The translations under genes and the position numbers were made by a program. Positions 16,920 through 27,723 of a DNA stretch of 32,335 bases are shown here, in pieces (within the stretch, counting starts at the first letter, position 1; the number at the start of each line of letters is the position of its first letter). Where the stretch lies: contig JALWDJ010000058.1 in the NCBI GenBank assembly GCA_027014605.1, forward strand, positions 1 through 32,335. Direction: 5' to 3'. The DNA is from Campylobacteraceae bacterium. Lineage in GTDB: Bacteria > Campylobacterota > Campylobacteria > Campylobacterales > Sulfurovaceae. The notes under the pieces are model-generated. The model saw only the letters and a list, made by a program, of their open reading frames with translations, did no database searches and was not told the origin of the DNA.

Positions 16920-18014
16920 GTGGAGTTTAATAAGAGTTTAAAAGATATAAAAATCTATGAAGCAGGAAAACCTATTGAGTTAGTAGTAAGAGAGTTTGGT
17001 ATAGAGCCAAAAGATGTAGTAAAACTAGCATCAAATGAGAACCCATTAGGGTGTAGTCCAAAAGTAGCAGAGGCAATTAGTAAAAATGCCCATAAGGCAT
17101 ATCTATATCCTGATGATAGTTTTTATGAGTTAAAAGATGAGCTAAGTAGAAGATTTAGTGTAGATGATAATAATATAATTATTGGTGCAGGTAGTGACCA
17201 AGTTTTAGAGTTTATATCAAGAGCATTATTAAATGAGAGAGAGTCTGTCTTAATGAGTAGAGTTACATTTGCTATGTATGAGATATATGCTAGGCAGATG
17301 GGAGCTAAAATTATACGCACCTCATCATATCAACATATAGCAGATGAGTTTATAGAGAGCTATCAAAAATATAAACCAAAAATTATATATCTATGTACTC
17401 CAAATAATCCAACAGGAGATGGGATAACTAAAGATGAGGTATTTAAGATTATCAATGAAGTAGATAAAGATACTCTTATAGTTATTGATGGTGCTTATAT
17501 GGAGTATGCTATGGCAAAAGATATAGCATATAAGATAGAGCCTAATGATATTATAGATAGAGAGAATACTGTATATCTAGGGACATTCTCTAAAGCATAC
17601 GGTTTAGGTGGTATGAGAGTTGGATATGGAATTGCAAATAGCTCTCTTATTAGAGAACTATATAAGATGAGACCACCATTTAATATTACAACTCTATCTC
17701 TAATTGGAGCAATAGAGGCGTGTAGAGATAATGAGTTTGTAGAGAAATCTATATCACTACATCAAAAAGAGATTAAGAGATATGAAGAGTTTGCAAAAGA
17801 GAGTGGATTTGATTATATAGATAGCTATACAAACTTTATTACATATCTATTTAATGATAATATCAACTCAACTAAAATTTCAGAAGCTCTCCTTAGAGAA
17901 GGAGTTATTATTAGAGATTTAGCATCTTATGGAATGAATGCTATTCGTATTACAGTAGGAACTAATAAACAAAATAGTAGATTTTTTAAAACTTTTAAAA
18001 AGGTTGCTATGTGA
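16920..18014 (+). CDS. hisC: Histidinol-phosphate aminotransferase
   Basis: This PLP enzyme transaminates imidazole-acetol phosphate in histidine synthesis; in organisms with one broad enzyme it may also serve phenylalanine and tyrosine. The 364-aa protein has LASNENPLG (37-45), PNNPTGDG (161-168), D190-GAY and the Schiff-base K225 in [15 protein letters not shown]. The start is GTG (16920-16922) with AAAGGA upstream. Following pheA directly fits a role in the last step of phenylalanine synthesis as well. Its stop overlaps the dxs start by 4 bp. Confidence 0.95.
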   Translation: MEFNKSLKDIKIYEAGKPIELVVREFGIEPKDVVKLASNENPLGCSPKVAEAISKNAHKAYLYPDDSFYELKDELSRRFSVDDNNIIIGAGSDQVLEFISRALLNERESVLMSRVTFAMYEIYARQMGAKIIRTSSYQHIADEFIESYQKYKPKIIYLCTPNNPTGDGITKDEVFKIINEVDKDTLIVIDGAYMEYAMAKDIAYKIEPNDIIDRENTVYLGTFSKAYGLGGMRVGYGIANSSLIRELYKMRPPFNITTLSLIGAIEACRDNEFVEKSISLHQKEIKRYEEFAKESGFDYIDSYTNFITYLFNDNINSTKISEALLREGVIIRDLASYGMNAIRITVGTNKQNSRFFKTFKKVAM

Positions 18015-19837
18015 ATAGATTTGGAGATTTAAGTAAAAAGAGTATTAAAGAGTTAGAGGAGATTGCATCTGATATTAGGGAAAGAATACTCCAAGTAGTT
18101 AGTAAAAATGGAGGACACCTTAGTTCAACACTAGGGGCAACTGATATAATTGTAGCTATGCACGCTGTATTTAACTCTGAAAATAATCCATTTATTTTTG
18201 ATGTATCACATCAAGCCTATGCCCATAAACTATTAACTAATAGATGGGATGAATTTGATACTTTAAGACAATTTAATGGAATTAGTGGATATACAAAACC
18301 AAAAGAGTCTAATAGTGATTACTATATGGCAGGACATAGCTCAACTTCCATCTCTTTAGCAGTTGGCTCTGCAAAAGCAATTAGATTAAAAGGAGAAGAG
18401 GGTTTTAGGGTTCCTGTTGTTCTAATTGGAGATGGAAGTATGAGTGCTGGAATGGTATATGAGGCATTAAATGAGCTTGGGGATAAAAAATATCCTGCAA
18501 TTATTATATTAAATGATAATGAGATGAGTATAGCATCTCCTATTGGAGCATTAAGTAGAATACTATCTCAAACAATGGCATCACCATTTTATCAAAAGTT
18601 TAAAAACAGAACAAAAGATATATTAGAGGCACTTCCAAAGAGTGCAACATATATGGCCAAAAGATTTGAAGAGTCTTTTCAACTTATTACTCCAGGGATT
18701 TTATTTGAAGAGTTAGGATTAGAGTATATTGGTCCAATTGATGGACATAATATCTCTTCACTCATAGATACTCTAAAACTTGCTAAAAGTATAAAGAGAC
18801 CTGTGATTATCCATGTTCAAACTACAAAGGGGAAAGGGTATAAGATTGCAGAGGGTGCTGGTTCAAATAAGGAGCATTGGCATGGTGTTGGTGCTTTTAA
18901 TATAGAGAGTGGAGAAAGTTTAAAAAAATCATCTCCAAAACCATCGACTGCCATATTCTCTGAAACTCTATTGAAACTTGCAAGTAACGACAATAAAATA
19001 GTAGGAGTTACCGCAGCAATGCCAAGTGGAACAGGAATGAGTGCTGTTATGAAGGAGTATCCAGATAGATTTTGGGATGTAGCAATAGCAGAGCAACATG
19101 CAGTAACCTCTATGGGTGCTTTAGCAAAAGAGGGATTTAAACCATTCTGTGCAATCTATTCAACTTTTTTACAAAGAGGTTATGACCAAGTTATACATGA
19201 TGTATGTTTAATGAATTTAGGTGTAGTTTTTGCTATTGATAGAGCTGGAATTGTAGGGGAAGATGGAGAGACACATCAAGGGGTATTTGATATATCATAT
19301 CTAAGAGCTATTCCAAATATGACTCTATTTGCTCCATCTTCAAATCTCTCTATGGTAGAGGCTATGAAGTTTGCAAAAGATTTTCCAACCCCTTGTGCTT
19401 TTAGATACCCAAGAGGTGCATTTATCTTTGAAGAGGAGACTACTCCTCCGTTCAAATTAGGTAAATCTTATACTATTAAAGATGGAAAAGATATACTATT
19501 TATAGGGTATGGTAATGGAGTTGGTAGAGCTATCAAAACAGAAGAGTTAATAGATAAAAATCTAACTATATTGGATTTAAGATTTGTAAAACCATTAGAC
19601 AAAGAGAGATTAAAAGAGCTATCTCATACTCATAAAAAATGGTTTGTATTTAGTGATAGTGTAAAAATTGGTGGAGTTGGAAGTGCTATTTTAGAGTTCT
19701 TAAATGAAAATGGCATTAGTGATATTGAAGTTACCTCATTTGAGTATGATGATGAGTTTATAACTCATGGAAATACAAAATTAGTAGAGGAGAGTTTAGG
19801 ACTTCTCCCAGAACAGTTAGCCAAAAGGGTAAAATAG
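18011..19837 (+). CDS. dxs: 1-deoxy-D-xylulose-5-phosphate synthase
   Basis: This thiamine-diphosphate enzyme condenses pyruvate and glyceraldehyde-3-phosphate, the first step of the MEP isoprenoid route. The 608-aa protein has GGHLSSTLG (34-42), [10 protein letters not shown] (64-73), the ThDP motif opening with GDGSMSAGM (about 144-152), the catalytic Glu in [12 protein letters not shown] and the C-terminal transketolase domain. The start is GTG, overlapping the hisC stop by 4 bp (GTGA), and its stop shares one base with the metK start. Translation of hisC, dxs and metK is therefore coupled. Confidence 0.97.
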   Translation: MNRFGDLSKKSIKELEEIASDIRERILQVVSKNGGHLSSTLGATDIIVAMHAVFNSENNPFIFDVSHQAYAHKLLTNRWDEFDTLRQFNGISGYTKPKESNSDYYMAGHSSTSISLAVGSAKAIRLKGEEGFRVPVVLIGDGSMSAGMVYEALNELGDKKYPAIIILNDNEMSIASPIGALSRILSQTMASPFYQKFKNRTKDILEALPKSATYMAKRFEESFQLITPGILFEELGLEYIGPIDGHNISSLIDTLKLAKSIKRPVIIHVQTTKGKGYKIAEGAGSNKEHWHGVGAFNIESGESLKKSSPKPSTAIFSETLLKLASNDNKIVGVTAAMPSGTGMSAVMKEYPDRFWDVAIAEQHAVTSMGALAKEGFKPFCAIYSTFLQRGYDQVIHDVCLMNLGVVFAIDRAGIVGEDGETHQGVFDISYLRAIPNMTLFAPSSNLSMVEAMKFAKDFPTPCAFRYPRGAFIFEEETTPPFKLGKSYTIKDGKDILFIGYGNGVGRAIKTEELIDKNLTILDLRFVKPLDKERLKELSHTHKKWFVFSDSVKIGGVGSAILEFLNENGISDIEVTSFEYDDEFITHGNTKLVEESLGLLPEQLAKRVK

Positions 19838-21000
19838 TGTCAAGAGAGTATATTTTTACTTCAGAGTCTGTAACGGAGGGACATCCAGATAAGATGGCAG
19901 ACCAGATAAGCGATGCCATTTTAGACTATATTATAGAGAGAGATAAGAGTGCAAGAGTTGCTTGTGAGACTATTTTAACTACAGGAATATGTCTAATTGC
20001 AGGAGAGCTTAAGACTAAGATATATGCACCTATGCAGGATATTGCTAGAGAGGTTATTAGAGAGATTGGATATACTGATGCTAGTTTTGGATTTGATTAT
20101 AGAAGTGCAGGAATACTTAATGCAATTGGAGAGCAGAGCATAGATATTAATCAGGGTGTAGATAAAATATCAGGAGAGCTTGGGGCAGGTGACCAAGGAA
20201 TGATGTTTGGATATGCTTGTAGTGAGACTCCAGAGCTTATGCCACTTCCAATCTCATTAGCTCATAAATTAACATCAAAATTATCAGAGGTGAGAAAAAA
20301 TGGAACAGCCCCATTTTTAAGACCAGATGGAAAAGCACAAGTTAGTGTTAGATATAGTGATGGAAAACCTATATCTGTAGATACTGTTATTGTATCAGCT
20401 CAACATAGTCAAGATATATCTAGCAATATGCTAAGAGATTCTATTATTACAGAAGTTATAGAGGAGGTTATTCCAAAAGAGTTACTAAAAGATACAACCT
20501 ATCATATTAATCCTACAGGTAGATTTGTTATAGGTGGACCTCAAGGAGATGCAGGATTGACAGGCAGAAAAATTGTAGTTGATACTTATGGTGGGAGTTG
20601 TCCCCATGGTGGTGGAGCATTTTCTGGAAAAGATCCAACTAAAGTTGATAGAAGTGGTAGTTATATGGCAAGATATATAGCTAAAAATCTTGTAAAAGCA
20701 GGAGTCAGTGAGAAATTAACAATTCAGATTGCTTATGCTATAGGTGTTAGTAAACCTATATCTATTATGGTAAATACACACGGTACAAGTAGTATTGATA
20801 ATTTAGAGATAGAGAGATGTATAAGAGAGATTTTTGATTTAACTCCATTAGGAATTATTGGAGAACTTGATTTATTAAAACCAATATATAGAAAGACTGC
20901 TTCATATGGACACTTCGGAAGGGAAAATATGGGTTTTATTTGGGAAGAGACTAATAAGATAGATGAGATAAAAAGCTACCTAAATATAAAAAAATATTAG
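19837..21000 (+). CDS. metK: S-adenosylmethionine synthetase
   Basis: It makes S-adenosylmethionine from methionine and ATP. The 387-aa protein has the N-terminal TSESVTEGHPDKMADQISDA (8-27) with metal and ATP residues, GAGDQGMMFGYA and the C-terminal signature GGGAFSGKDPTKVDRS. The start is GTG, sharing one base with the dxs stop (TAGTG). It is the last gene of the co-directional lysA-metK run; no strong terminator follows. Confidence 0.98.
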   Translation: MSREYIFTSESVTEGHPDKMADQISDAILDYIIERDKSARVACETILTTGICLIAGELKTKIYAPMQDIAREVIREIGYTDASFGFDYRSAGILNAIGEQSIDINQGVDKISGELGAGDQGMMFGYACSETPELMPLPISLAHKLTSKLSEVRKNGTAPFLRPDGKAQVSVRYSDGKPISVDTVIVSAQHSQDISSNMLRDSIITEVIEEVIPKELLKDTTYHINPTGRFVIGGPQGDAGLTGRKIVVDTYGGSCPHGGGAFSGKDPTKVDRSGSYMARYIAKNLVKAGVSEKLTIQIAYAIGVSKPISIMVNTHGTSSIDNLEIERCIREIFDLTPLGIIGELDLLKPIYRKTASYGHFGRENMGFIWEETNKIDEIKSYLNIKKY

Positions 21001-21040
21001 TTAAATTAAACATTTAAAGGGTTATTTAATTATCTTTTGC

Positions 21041-21046
21041 TATAGT
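21041..21046 (+). promoter_or_regulatory. Putative extended -10 box for the ferredoxin gene
   Basis: TGCTATAGT gives an extended -10 (TATAGT at 21041-21046), 28 bp before the ferredoxin ATG. Confidence 0.45.
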
Positions 21047-21074
21047 TTGGAGTAATTTAAAATTAGGAGAAAAT

Positions 21075-21350
21075 ATGGCAGTAATTATTACTGATACTTG
21101 TATTAATTGTGCGGCTTGTATTGACGAATGTCCAGTAGAAGCTATTGTAGATGAGGATGATAACCCAACTGGTGAAGAGATTTACTATGTTTATCCAGAT
21201 AAGTGTGTTGAGTGTGTTGACCACTTCGATACTCCAGCATGTGCTGAAGCTTGTCCAACAGAGGGTTGTATCCAATGGGATGATTGTGTAGATGGTATGC
21301 CTTGCTCACCAAATAGAGGTGAAAAAGGTCAACCTGTAGTTGAAGATTAA
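21075..21350 (+). CDS. 2[4Fe-4S] ferredoxin of the Alvin (YfhL) type
   Basis: This small electron carrier has 91 aa. The first cysteine set is C9-x2-C12-x2-C15-x3-C19-P. The second is C44-x2-C47-x8-C56-x3-C60-P, with the 8-residue loop typical of Alvin-type ferredoxins, which have low and unequal potentials. Three more cysteines lie in the C-terminal extension (C65, C71, C77). The net charge is strongly acidic. AGGAGA precedes the ATG. It appears monocistronic, with its own promoter candidate and a weak hairpin downstream. The redox partner is not shown by context. Confidence 0.93.
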   Translation: MAVIITDTCINCAACIDECPVEAIVDEDDNPTGEEIYYVYPDKCVECVDHFDTPACAEACPTEGCIQWDDCVDGMPCSPNRGEKGQPVVED

Positions 21351-21651
21351 TTCTTCTTTCAAAGGCACTCACTTTGAGTGTCACATTTATTTTACTCTAT
21401 TTTATATAAGTGAACCTAACTCTCCCAAATCGTAGATTATAGAATAGGATTACCAATTATATTTTGTTCAAAAAATTAAAATTAAATATATCAATTGTAA
21501 TTGCATAAGTGAGTTAGAAAATTAAGATTTATTAAATAAAATTCCATTAAAACATATCTTATAAAAAGCTTTTTTTCAATAAATTTTAGATACCATTCCA
21601 CTCTAAATTAAAATGGATAGTAGTATGTTATCTATAATGGAGCAAATATCA
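21351..21651. other. Non-coding gap between ferredoxin and ndk
   Basis: I see no gene here. A short hairpin (CACTCA 21366-21371 with TGAGTG 21375-21380) just after the ferredoxin stop may be a weak terminator. CTAACTC (21416-21422) and GAGTTAG (21511-21517) form a long-range inverted repeat. The palindrome AAAAAGCTTTTT lies near 21565. The promoter of ndk should be within the last 80 bases but has no clear -10 box. Confidence 0.4.
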
Positions 21652-22065
21652 ATGGAACAAACATTATCAATTATTAAGCCTGATGCAGTAGCAAAAAATG
21701 TAATAGGTAAAATTCTTACAAGATTTGAAGATGCAGGACTTAGAATTGCTGTAACTAAAAAAATTCAACTAAGTAGAGAAGATGCCAAAGCTTTCTATGC
21801 AGTGCATAAAGATAGACCTTTTTTTAATGATTTAGTTGAATTTATGATTTCAGGACCTGTTGTGGTTAGCGTATTAGAGGGTGATAATGCAGTAGCTAAA
21901 AACAGAGAGCTTATGGGTGCGACTAATCCTAAAGATGCCCAAAAGGGTACAATTAGAGCAGATTTTGCAGAGAGTATTGATGCTAATGCTGTTCATGGAA
22001 GTGACTCTTTAGAGAATGCTAAAATAGAGATTGAGTTCTTTTTTGCACAAAGAGAGATTGTCTAA
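21652..22065 (+). CDS. ndk: Nucleoside diphosphate kinase
   Basis: It balances nucleoside triphosphate pools by phosphate transfer through an active-site histidine. From the ATG at 21652 the protein has 137 aa, the standard length, starting [12 protein letters not shown]. The catalytic site is NAVHGSDS with H115. A longer frame opens at ATG 21613, but its 13 extra residues do not fit the family, while GGAG lies 9 nt before 21652. The YceD-like gene follows after 8 bp. Confidence 0.97.
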   Translation: MEQTLSIIKPDAVAKNVIGKILTRFEDAGLRIAVTKKIQLSREDAKAFYAVHKDRPFFNDLVEFMISGPVVVSVLEGDNAVAKNRELMGATNPKDAQKGTIRADFAESIDANAVHGSDSLENAKIEIEFFFAQREIV

Positions 22066-22073
22066 TCAAAACT

Positions 22074-22448
22074 ATGAAAATAGTTTTTGATAAGATAGGC
22101 TATAGTAAGCGAGATTTTAATCTAAACTCTGAAAATATCTCTTTTAGTGGCAATTTAATAAAAGATAGTAGAGATAGAGTTAAATTAGATGCCAATCTAA
22201 ATGGCAATATAGAGTTAATTTGTGATAGATGTGGAGATAGATTTATAAAAGATATTAATTTCCCTCTAAATTTAACTCTAACCAATAGGGTAGTTGAAAC
22301 ACAAGATGATTTAGATATAATTGAGTTTTTAGATGGGGTTATTGACCTTAATTTTATTGTTGAGAGTGAAATCTCCTCCATAGAAAACTCATATCATATC
22401 TGTAATATATGTAAAAACGATAAAAATGAATTTGAAAAAGAGTTCTAA
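22074..22448 (+). CDS. YceD/DUF177-like protein with four cysteines
   Basis: The 124-aa protein belongs with DUF177 (YceD), which is almost always encoded directly upstream of rpmF and is linked to 23S rRNA accumulation or ribosome biogenesis. Two cysteine pairs, C50-x2-C53 and C110-x2-C113, could bind zinc. The ATG has no good Shine-Dalgarno sequence, so it probably depends on translation from ndk 8 bp upstream. rpmF follows after 21 bp. Confidence 0.85.
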   Translation: MKIVFDKIGYSKRDFNLNSENISFSGNLIKDSRDRVKLDANLNGNIELICDRCGDRFIKDINFPLNLTLTNRVVETQDDLDIIEFLDGVIDLNFIVESEISSIENSYHICNICKNDKNEFEKEF

Positions 22449-22469
22449 ATAAAAAATAAAGGATAAAAA

Positions 22470-22625
22470 ATGGCAGTACCAAAGAGACGAGTAAGTAAAA
22501 CAAGAGCAGCAAAGAGAAGAACACATTATAAAGTAACACTTCCAAGACCTGTAAAAGATGAAGATGGAACATGGAGAATGCCTCACCATATGAACTTAAC
22601 AACTGGTGAATATAAAAAAGCGTAG
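22470..22625 (+). CDS. rpmF: 50S ribosomal protein L32
   Basis: The 51-aa protein starts [20 protein letters not shown], the clear L32 N-terminus, and ends GEYKKA. Unlike many bacterial L32 proteins it has no cysteines, so it is the zinc-free form. AAAGGA lies upstream of the ATG. It sits between the YceD-like gene and plsX (12 bp gap), the usual rpmF-plsX-fabH order that links ribosome and lipid synthesis. Confidence 0.97.
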   Translation: MAVPKRRVSKTRAAKRRTHYKVTLPRPVKDEDGTWRMPHHMNLTTGEYKKA

Positions 22626-22637
22626 TAAAGTAGTTCT

Positions 22638-23636
22638 ATGATAAAAATTGCCATAGATGCAATGGGGGGTGATTTTGGCCCAGAACCTATTATTGAAGGT
22701 GTAATTCAAGCTCTTGATGAGAAGAGTTTTTTACCAATACTAGTAGGTGATAGAGAACAGATATTTCATCATCTTCCACAATACTATTTAGACAAGGTAA
22801 AAATTGTAGAAGCTTTAGATGTAATCTCTATGAGTGACTCTGCAACACAGGCACTTAAAAGAAAAGATTCATCTATCTATAAAGCTGTTGAACTTGTTAG
22901 AGATAAAAAAGCTGATGGAGTAGTCTCTGCTGGACATAGTGGGGCTACTATGGCACTAGCAACACTTAGAATTGGACGACTTCCTGATATATCAAAACCA
23001 GCACTTGCTACTATTATGCCTAGTCTATCACCCATAGCAAATACACTTCTACTTGATGTTGGAGCTGTTACAGATTGTACTCCTAGAAATTTATATGAGT
23101 TTGCTATTATGGGTGAAGTTTATGCTCAAAGAGTTTTAGGTTTACGAAAACCATCTGTTGGACTACTTGCTAATGGTGAAGAAGATAGTAAAGGAAATGC
23201 ACTAACTAAAGAGGCATTTAAACTTATTAAAAATCGTGTTCCTGGATTTAAAGGAAATGTTGAGGGGTCTGATATATTTAACGGCTCTGTTGATGTAGTT
23301 GTATGTGATGGATTTACAGGAAATATTACTCTAAAAGCTAGTGAAGGTGTTGCATCTACTATTTTTGATTTAATGAAAACAGAAATAAGAAAATCAATTC
23401 CTGCTAAGATTGGTGCATTACTAATGAAGAAAAAAGTGTTTAGAAAACTCAAAAATAAAGTAGATTATGCAGAATATGGTGGAGCACCTTTACTTGGAGT
23501 AAATGGTTGTGCTATTATATCGCATGGAAAAAGTAATGCGAAAGCTATTAAAAATGCTATTTTTCAAGCTATAGCATTTAAAGACTCTAAAGTTAATATT
23601 GCAATTGAAGAGTTACTTCTAAAAAATAAAGCTTAA
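22638..23636 (+). CDS. plsX: Phosphate acyltransferase PlsX
   Basis: It makes acyl-phosphate from acyl-ACP for phospholipid synthesis, at the membrane surface. The 332-aa protein starts [18 protein letters not shown], the PlsX N-terminal signature, and has [18 protein letters not shown] and [13 protein letters not shown] further on. The ribosome-binding site is weak, so coupling to rpmF is likely. fabH follows after 8 bp. Confidence 0.97.
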   Translation: MIKIAIDAMGGDFGPEPIIEGVIQALDEKSFLPILVGDREQIFHHLPQYYLDKVKIVEALDVISMSDSATQALKRKDSSIYKAVELVRDKKADGVVSAGHSGATMALATLRIGRLPDISKPALATIMPSLSPIANTLLLDVGAVTDCTPRNLYEFAIMGEVYAQRVLGLRKPSVGLLANGEEDSKGNALTKEAFKLIKNRVPGFKGNVEGSDIFNGSVDVVVCDGFTGNITLKASEGVASTIFDLMKTEIRKSIPAKIGALLMKKKVFRKLKNKVDYAEYGGAPLLGVNGCAIISHGKSNAKAIKNAIFQAIAFKDSKVNIAIEELLLKNKA

Positions 23637-23644
23637 GGTAAAAT

Positions 23645-24643
23645 ATGTATGCAAAATTTCACTCAATAGGGGCTTATGTTCCATCAAAGGTACTAAGCAA
23701 TGCAGATTTAGAAAAGATGGTTGATACTAGTGATGAATGGATTTTAAAGCGTACAGGTATTAAAGAGAGGCGTATAGCTAGAGATAATGAAGTAACTAGC
23801 GATATGGCTAAGATTGCCTCAGATATTGCTATTAAGAGAGCTGGATTAAAAAATGAAGATATAGATTTAATAGTTTGTGCTACTGTAACACCAGACTATT
23901 TTAATATGCCATCAACTGCATGTATTATTGCTGATAAATTAGGGATTAAAAATGTTCAAGCGTTTGATATAAGTGCTGCTTGTAGTGGATTTGTATATGC
24001 TTTAAGTGTTGCAAAGGCGTTTATAGAATCTGGTATGAAGAGACATGTTTTAATTATTGGTGCAGAGAAGTTTAGTTCTATTGTTGACTATACAGATAGA
24101 AGCACATGTATTCTATTTGGAGATGGAGCTGGTGCATCTGTTATATCTGCTACAAAAGATAAGAGTGAGGCTATAATAGATATTCATGCTAGTGCTGATG
24201 GGGGATATGCTGACTTCTTGGTAACTCCAGCACCAGGGGCTGTAAATCCTCTATCTCAAAGAGTATTAGATGAGGGTTTAAATTTTGTACAGATGAAAGG
24301 GAATGAGACCTTTAAATTGGCTGTTAAGACTCTTACAAAAGATGTAAAAGAGATTTTAGCAGATAATAATATAGATGCAAAAGATATTCCCCACTTTGTT
24401 CCACATCAAGCAAACTATCGGATAATTAAAGCTGTGGGTGGTGCTTTAAAGATGACAAAAGAGCAGGTAGTCTTAACTGTAGATAAGTATGGTAATACCT
24501 CTGCAGCATCAATTCCTATGGCAATTAATGATATATATGAAGCAGGACGACTTAAAAAGGGTGAACTTATGCTATTAGATACCTTTGGAGGTGGTTTAAC
24601 TTGGGCTAGTGCTTTACTACCATTTGCAGGTGAAACTTTATAA
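23645..24643 (+). CDS. fabH: Beta-ketoacyl-ACP synthase III
   Basis: It starts fatty-acid synthesis by condensing acetyl-CoA with malonyl-ACP. The 332-aa thiolase-fold enzyme has the triad C113 ([12 protein letters not shown]), H254 ([10 protein letters not shown]) and N284 ([10 protein letters not shown]). AAGG precedes the ATG. It is the last gene of the ndk-to-fabH run before a hairpin that covers its stop codon. Confidence 0.97.
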   Translation: MYAKFHSIGAYVPSKVLSNADLEKMVDTSDEWILKRTGIKERRIARDNEVTSDMAKIASDIAIKRAGLKNEDIDLIVCATVTPDYFNMPSTACIIADKLGIKNVQAFDISAACSGFVYALSVAKAFIESGMKRHVLIIGAEKFSSIVDYTDRSTCILFGDGAGASVISATKDKSEAIIDIHASADGGYADFLVTPAPGAVNPLSQRVLDEGLNFVQMKGNETFKLAVKTLTKDVKEILADNNIDAKDIPHFVPHQANYRIIKAVGGALKMTKEQVVLTVDKYGNTSAASIPMAINDIYEAGRLKKGELMLLDTFGGGLTWASALLPFAGETL

Positions 24644-24650
24644 TTTCACC
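24629..24650 (+). terminator. Hairpin over the fabH stop codon
   Basis: GGTGAAA (24629-24635) and TTTCACC (24644-24650) form a perfect 7-bp stem with the TAA in the loop, followed by AATTTTC. The T-run is short, so termination is probably partial before mnmG, 28 bp on. Confidence 0.5.
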
Positions 24651-24677
24651 AATTTTCAATAGAAAAAAAGTTTTTTT

Positions 24678-26549
24678 ATGAATTATGATATTATAGTAAT
24701 AGGTGGTGGACATGCAGGAATTGAGGCTAGTTTAGCACCTGCTAGAATGGGATTAAAAACTCTAATGGTTACTATATTAGCTGAGCAGATTGGAGCATCT
24801 AGTTGTAATCCAGCTATTGGTGGTTTAGCTAAAGGGCATTTAGTAAAAGAGATTGATGCTATTGGTGGAGAGATGGGTTTAGCTACTGATGCAACAGGTT
24901 TACAATTTAGAATTTTAAATCAATCAAAAGGTCCAGCTGTTAGAGGTAGTAGAGCTCAAATTGATATGGATAGATATAGAATATATATGCGAAATGTTCT
25001 ATTAAATAGTCCAAATTTAGATATTAAGCAGGAGATTGTAACCTCACTTATTATAGAAGATAATCGAGTCTTAGGAGTTGAGACACAACTTGGAAATAGA
25101 TATTTAGCCTCTAAAGTGATTATTGCATCTGGAACTTTTTTAAATGGACTTATACATATTGGAGAGAAACAACAACAGGCAGGACGACAAGGAGAGTTTG
25201 CATCTACTAATTTAGCAGACTACCTAAGAAGAGGTTTGGGTTTAGATATAGGACGACTTAAAACAGGTACTTGTGCAAGAATAGAGGGGGGTAGTATAGA
25301 TTTCTCTGTTATGGAGGCTCAAAATGGAGATATTAATCCAATACCATTCTCATTTAGAACAGATAGAGAGACTTTTAATCCGACTCAACTCCCATGCCAT
25401 ATTACATATACAAATGAGACTACACACAATATTATAGAGAGTAATTTCTATAGAGCACCACTCTTTTCAGGACAGATAGCGGGAACTGGCCCTAGATATT
25501 GTCCTAGTATAGAAGATAAGATAAATAGATTTAGAGATAGACCACGACACCAGATATTTATAGAGCCTCAAACTAGAGAGGCTAATGAGTTTTATATTAA
25601 CGGTATGAGTACATCTTTGCCAACTGATGTGCAGTTAGATATGATACGCTCTGTTAAAGGAATGGAGAGTGCTAAAATTGTCCGTTATGGGTATGCTATT
25701 GAGTATGATTTTATCCAACCAACAGAGTTAAAACATACCCTAGAGGTAAAAAAGATAGATGGACTATATTGTGCAGGTCAGGTTAATGGAACAACAGGAT
25801 ATGAAGAGGCTGCTGCACAAGGATTAGTAGCAGGGATTAATGCAGGATTGGCAGTTAAAGATAAAAAGCCATTTATTTTAGGACGACATGAGGCATATAT
25901 TGGAGTCTTAATAGATGATTTGGTAACAAAAGGTACAAAAGAGCCATATAGAATGTTTACAAGTCGCTCTGAGTATAGACTTCTTTTAAGAGAGGATAAT
26001 GCAGATATTAGACTCTATAGATATGGCAAAGAGTTTGGACTATTAGATAAGAGTTATATTGAAAAAGTTGAGAAGAAAGAGAGAGATATTAAAGAGGCTT
26101 TAGAGTATCTAAAAGAGAATTTTGCAACACCAACAAAAGAGTTTATAGAGCTACTTAAAAGCATTGGTGAAGAGAAAATTAATGATAAGATATATCTTAT
26201 AGATTTACTTGCTCGTTCATCTATGACAAAAGAGAAACTTCTAACTATAGTTCCATCATTTAAAAAGTATAGTAGTGAGATAATAGAGCAGATATTAATA
26301 GAGGCAAAATATAGCCGTTACATTGCAAAACAGCAACTTCAAGTTAATAAGATGAAAGATATGTTACAGGTTAAAATTCCAAAAGATTTTGATTTTAGTA
26401 AGGTATCAGGACTTAGTAATGAAATAGTAGAAAAACTAACTAAAATTAATCCACCTACTCTATTTAATGCTTCAGAGATTTCAGGAGTAACTCCAGCATC
26501 ATTAGAAATTTTACATATATATATTAAAATGGCTCAAAAATTAAAATAG
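24678..26549 (+). CDS. mnmG: tRNA uridine-5-carboxymethylaminomethyl modification enzyme MnmG (GidA)
   Basis: With MnmE it installs the (carboxymethyl)aminomethyl group on the wobble uridine of some tRNAs, using FAD. The 623-aa protein has the FAD-binding IGGGHAG at 7-13, then [20 protein letters not shown] near 42-61, the [11 protein letters not shown] block near 193-203 and [20 protein letters not shown] near 358-377. The length is normal. The ATG has only an A-rich upstream region. The next gene is convergent, 231 bp away. Confidence 0.97.
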   Translation: MNYDIIVIGGGHAGIEASLAPARMGLKTLMVTILAEQIGASSCNPAIGGLAKGHLVKEIDAIGGEMGLATDATGLQFRILNQSKGPAVRGSRAQIDMDRYRIYMRNVLLNSPNLDIKQEIVTSLIIEDNRVLGVETQLGNRYLASKVIIASGTFLNGLIHIGEKQQQAGRQGEFASTNLADYLRRGLGLDIGRLKTGTCARIEGGSIDFSVMEAQNGDINPIPFSFRTDRETFNPTQLPCHITYTNETTHNIIESNFYRAPLFSGQIAGTGPRYCPSIEDKINRFRDRPRHQIFIEPQTREANEFYINGMSTSLPTDVQLDMIRSVKGMESAKIVRYGYAIEYDFIQPTELKHTLEVKKIDGLYCAGQVNGTTGYEEAAAQGLVAGINAGLAVKDKKPFILGRHEAYIGVLIDDLVTKGTKEPYRMFTSRSEYRLLLREDNADIRLYRYGKEFGLLDKSYIEKVEKKERDIKEALEYLKENFATPTKEFIELLKSIGEEKINDKIYLIDLLARSSMTKEKLLTIVPSFKKYSSEIIEQILIEAKYSRYIAKQQLQVNKMKDMLQVKIPKDFDFSKVSGLSNEIVEKLTKINPPTLFNASEISGVTPASLEILHIYIKMAQKLK

Positions 26550-26694
26550 CTAATATTTTAAATTATTAAAATACACCTCTTATATAAAACTATTCCATTT
26601 AAATAATTAATACTAATCTAATTTTTTTATATTAATTCTATAGAAGAGTATATTAAAACAGTAACTAAATAATTATATTTCAGCATTTTAAGAA

Positions 26695-26742
26695 AAAAAA
26701 TACTTAAAAATAGTTTTGCTTTTAAGAGGCTATTTTAGCTTT
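26695..26742 (-). terminator. Possible terminator of the tig-clpP-def-ruvX run
   Basis: On the minus strand AAAATAG and CTATTTT form a 7-bp stem with a 16-nt loop, and a long T-rich run follows shortly after. It lies about 45-80 bp after the ruvX stop. No other hairpin stands out in the 231-bp convergent gap. Confidence 0.4.
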
Positions 26743-26780
26743 AATAGATAAATTCTAATAATATTAAAGTATTTGCTTTA

Positions 26781-27176
26781 TTATATTTTGGTTTTTAACC
26801 ATCTCTCTAATATTATTTTAGATGCAATAGAGTCTATTTTTCCATCTTTTTTATGTCGAAAAACTCCTCTAGTTAATTCTTTTGCCTCTACTGAAGAGTA
26901 TTCTTCATTTTGATATATAACATCTATATCTTTTAGATTAAGTAGAGATATAAAATGTTTTATTCTTCTCTCCATCTCATCTTGACTACTAGAGCCTTTT
27001 GGTAAACCTACTATTAGAGTATCTATCTCCCACTCATTTAAAAAGTTTTGTAAATCTCTTGATGTCTGTTTACGATTTTTTCTTATAATTGCATTTTGAG
27101 GAAATATAATTTTTTTATCTAAACATAGAGCTAAACCTATTCGTTTTAGTCCCACATCTACACTTGCTACTCTCAT
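26781..27176 (-). CDS. ruvX: RuvX/YqgF-type RNase H-fold nuclease
   Basis: This family comprises Holliday-junction resolvase-like nucleases implicated in pre-16S rRNA processing. From the ATG at 27174-27176 the protein has 131 aa, starting MRVASVDVGLKRIGLAL with the first catalytic Asp at residue 7. It goes on with LIVGLPKG, YQNEEYSSVEA (catalytic Glu) and KIDSIASKIILERW (last Asp). The frame opens 51 bp earlier at 27227, but that extension lies inside def and does not fit the family. It follows def after 10 bp. Confidence 0.92.
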   Translation of the reverse strand: MRVASVDVGLKRIGLALCLDKKIIFPQNAIIRKNRKQTSRDLQNFLNEWEIDTLIVGLPKGSSSQDEMERRIKHFISLLNLKDIDVIYQNEEYSSVEAKELTRGVFRHKKDGKIDSIASKIILERWLKTKI

Positions 27177-27186
27177 ATTACTATTG

Positions 27187-27714
27187 TTAAAGAGTATTTT
27201 TTCTTCTCTTTTTCCACTCTTTTTCAAACTTTTTTCGTTTAATAAAAGAGAGTTTTTCTATAAAAACCTTTCCATCAAGATGGTCTATTTCATGTTGAAT
27301 TGCTACAGCTAAAAAATCATTATTTTCTATTTTACATTTTTTTCCATAACGGTCTTGATACTCAATATAGACATACTTTGCTCTCTCAATATCCTCATAG
27401 ATACCAGGAACACTTAAGCAACCCTCTTGATGTTTCTCTTTACCAGATTTTTTTATTATTATAGGATTAATAATTTCTAAAGTATTCTCTTTGGGTTGTT
27501 CATCTTCTCCATTTTTATTTTCTATTGGAAGATTGATGATAAGTACTCTTTTAGGGATACCTACCTGAATACTAGCTAAACCTACACCTTTTTTACTAAT
27601 CATAGTATCATACATATCATCTAAGAGAGTATGTAATTCATTATCAAAAGAGGTAACCTCTTTTGATATTAGCTTTAATCTCTTATCGGGATAGATAACT
27701 ATATCACGAATCAT
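27187..27714 (-). CDS. def: Peptide deformylase
   Basis: It removes the formyl group from N-termini of new proteins. The 175-aa metalloenzyme has motif 1 GVGLASIQVG (43-52), motif 2 EGCLSVP with ligand C99, and motif 3 H141-E-I-D-H145. Motif 1 has Ser where GLAA is commonest. Residues 66-77 are a hydrophilic insert rich in Glu, Asn and Lys. AGGA lies before the ATG. It follows clpP after 9 bp. Confidence 0.97.
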   Translation of the reverse strand: MIRDIVIYPDKRLKLISKEVTSFDNELHTLLDDMYDTMISKKGVGLASIQVGIPKRVLIINLPIENKNGEDEQPKENTLEIINPIIIKKSGKEKHQEGCLSVPGIYEDIERAKYVYIEYQDRYGKKCKIENNDFLAVAIQHEIDHLDGKVFIEKLSFIKRKKFEKEWKKRRKNTL

Positions 27715-27723
27715 TATAAAATC

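Noticed and set aside
21416-21517. Long-range repeat CTAACTC/GAGTTAG as a structured RNA
   Set aside because: Only 7 bp with an 88-nt loop, which is expected by chance in AT-rich gaps; no further stems support it.
21613-21651. N-terminal extension of ndk from the upstream ATG
   Set aside because: The 13 extra residues are outside the family length of 137 and the better Shine-Dalgarno sequence serves the ATG at 21652.
27177-27227. Longer start of ruvX overlapping def
   Set aside because: RuvX proteins begin directly at the M-R-V-x-x-x-D strand; the extra 17 residues are an antisense-free by-product of the frame running through the def 3' end.
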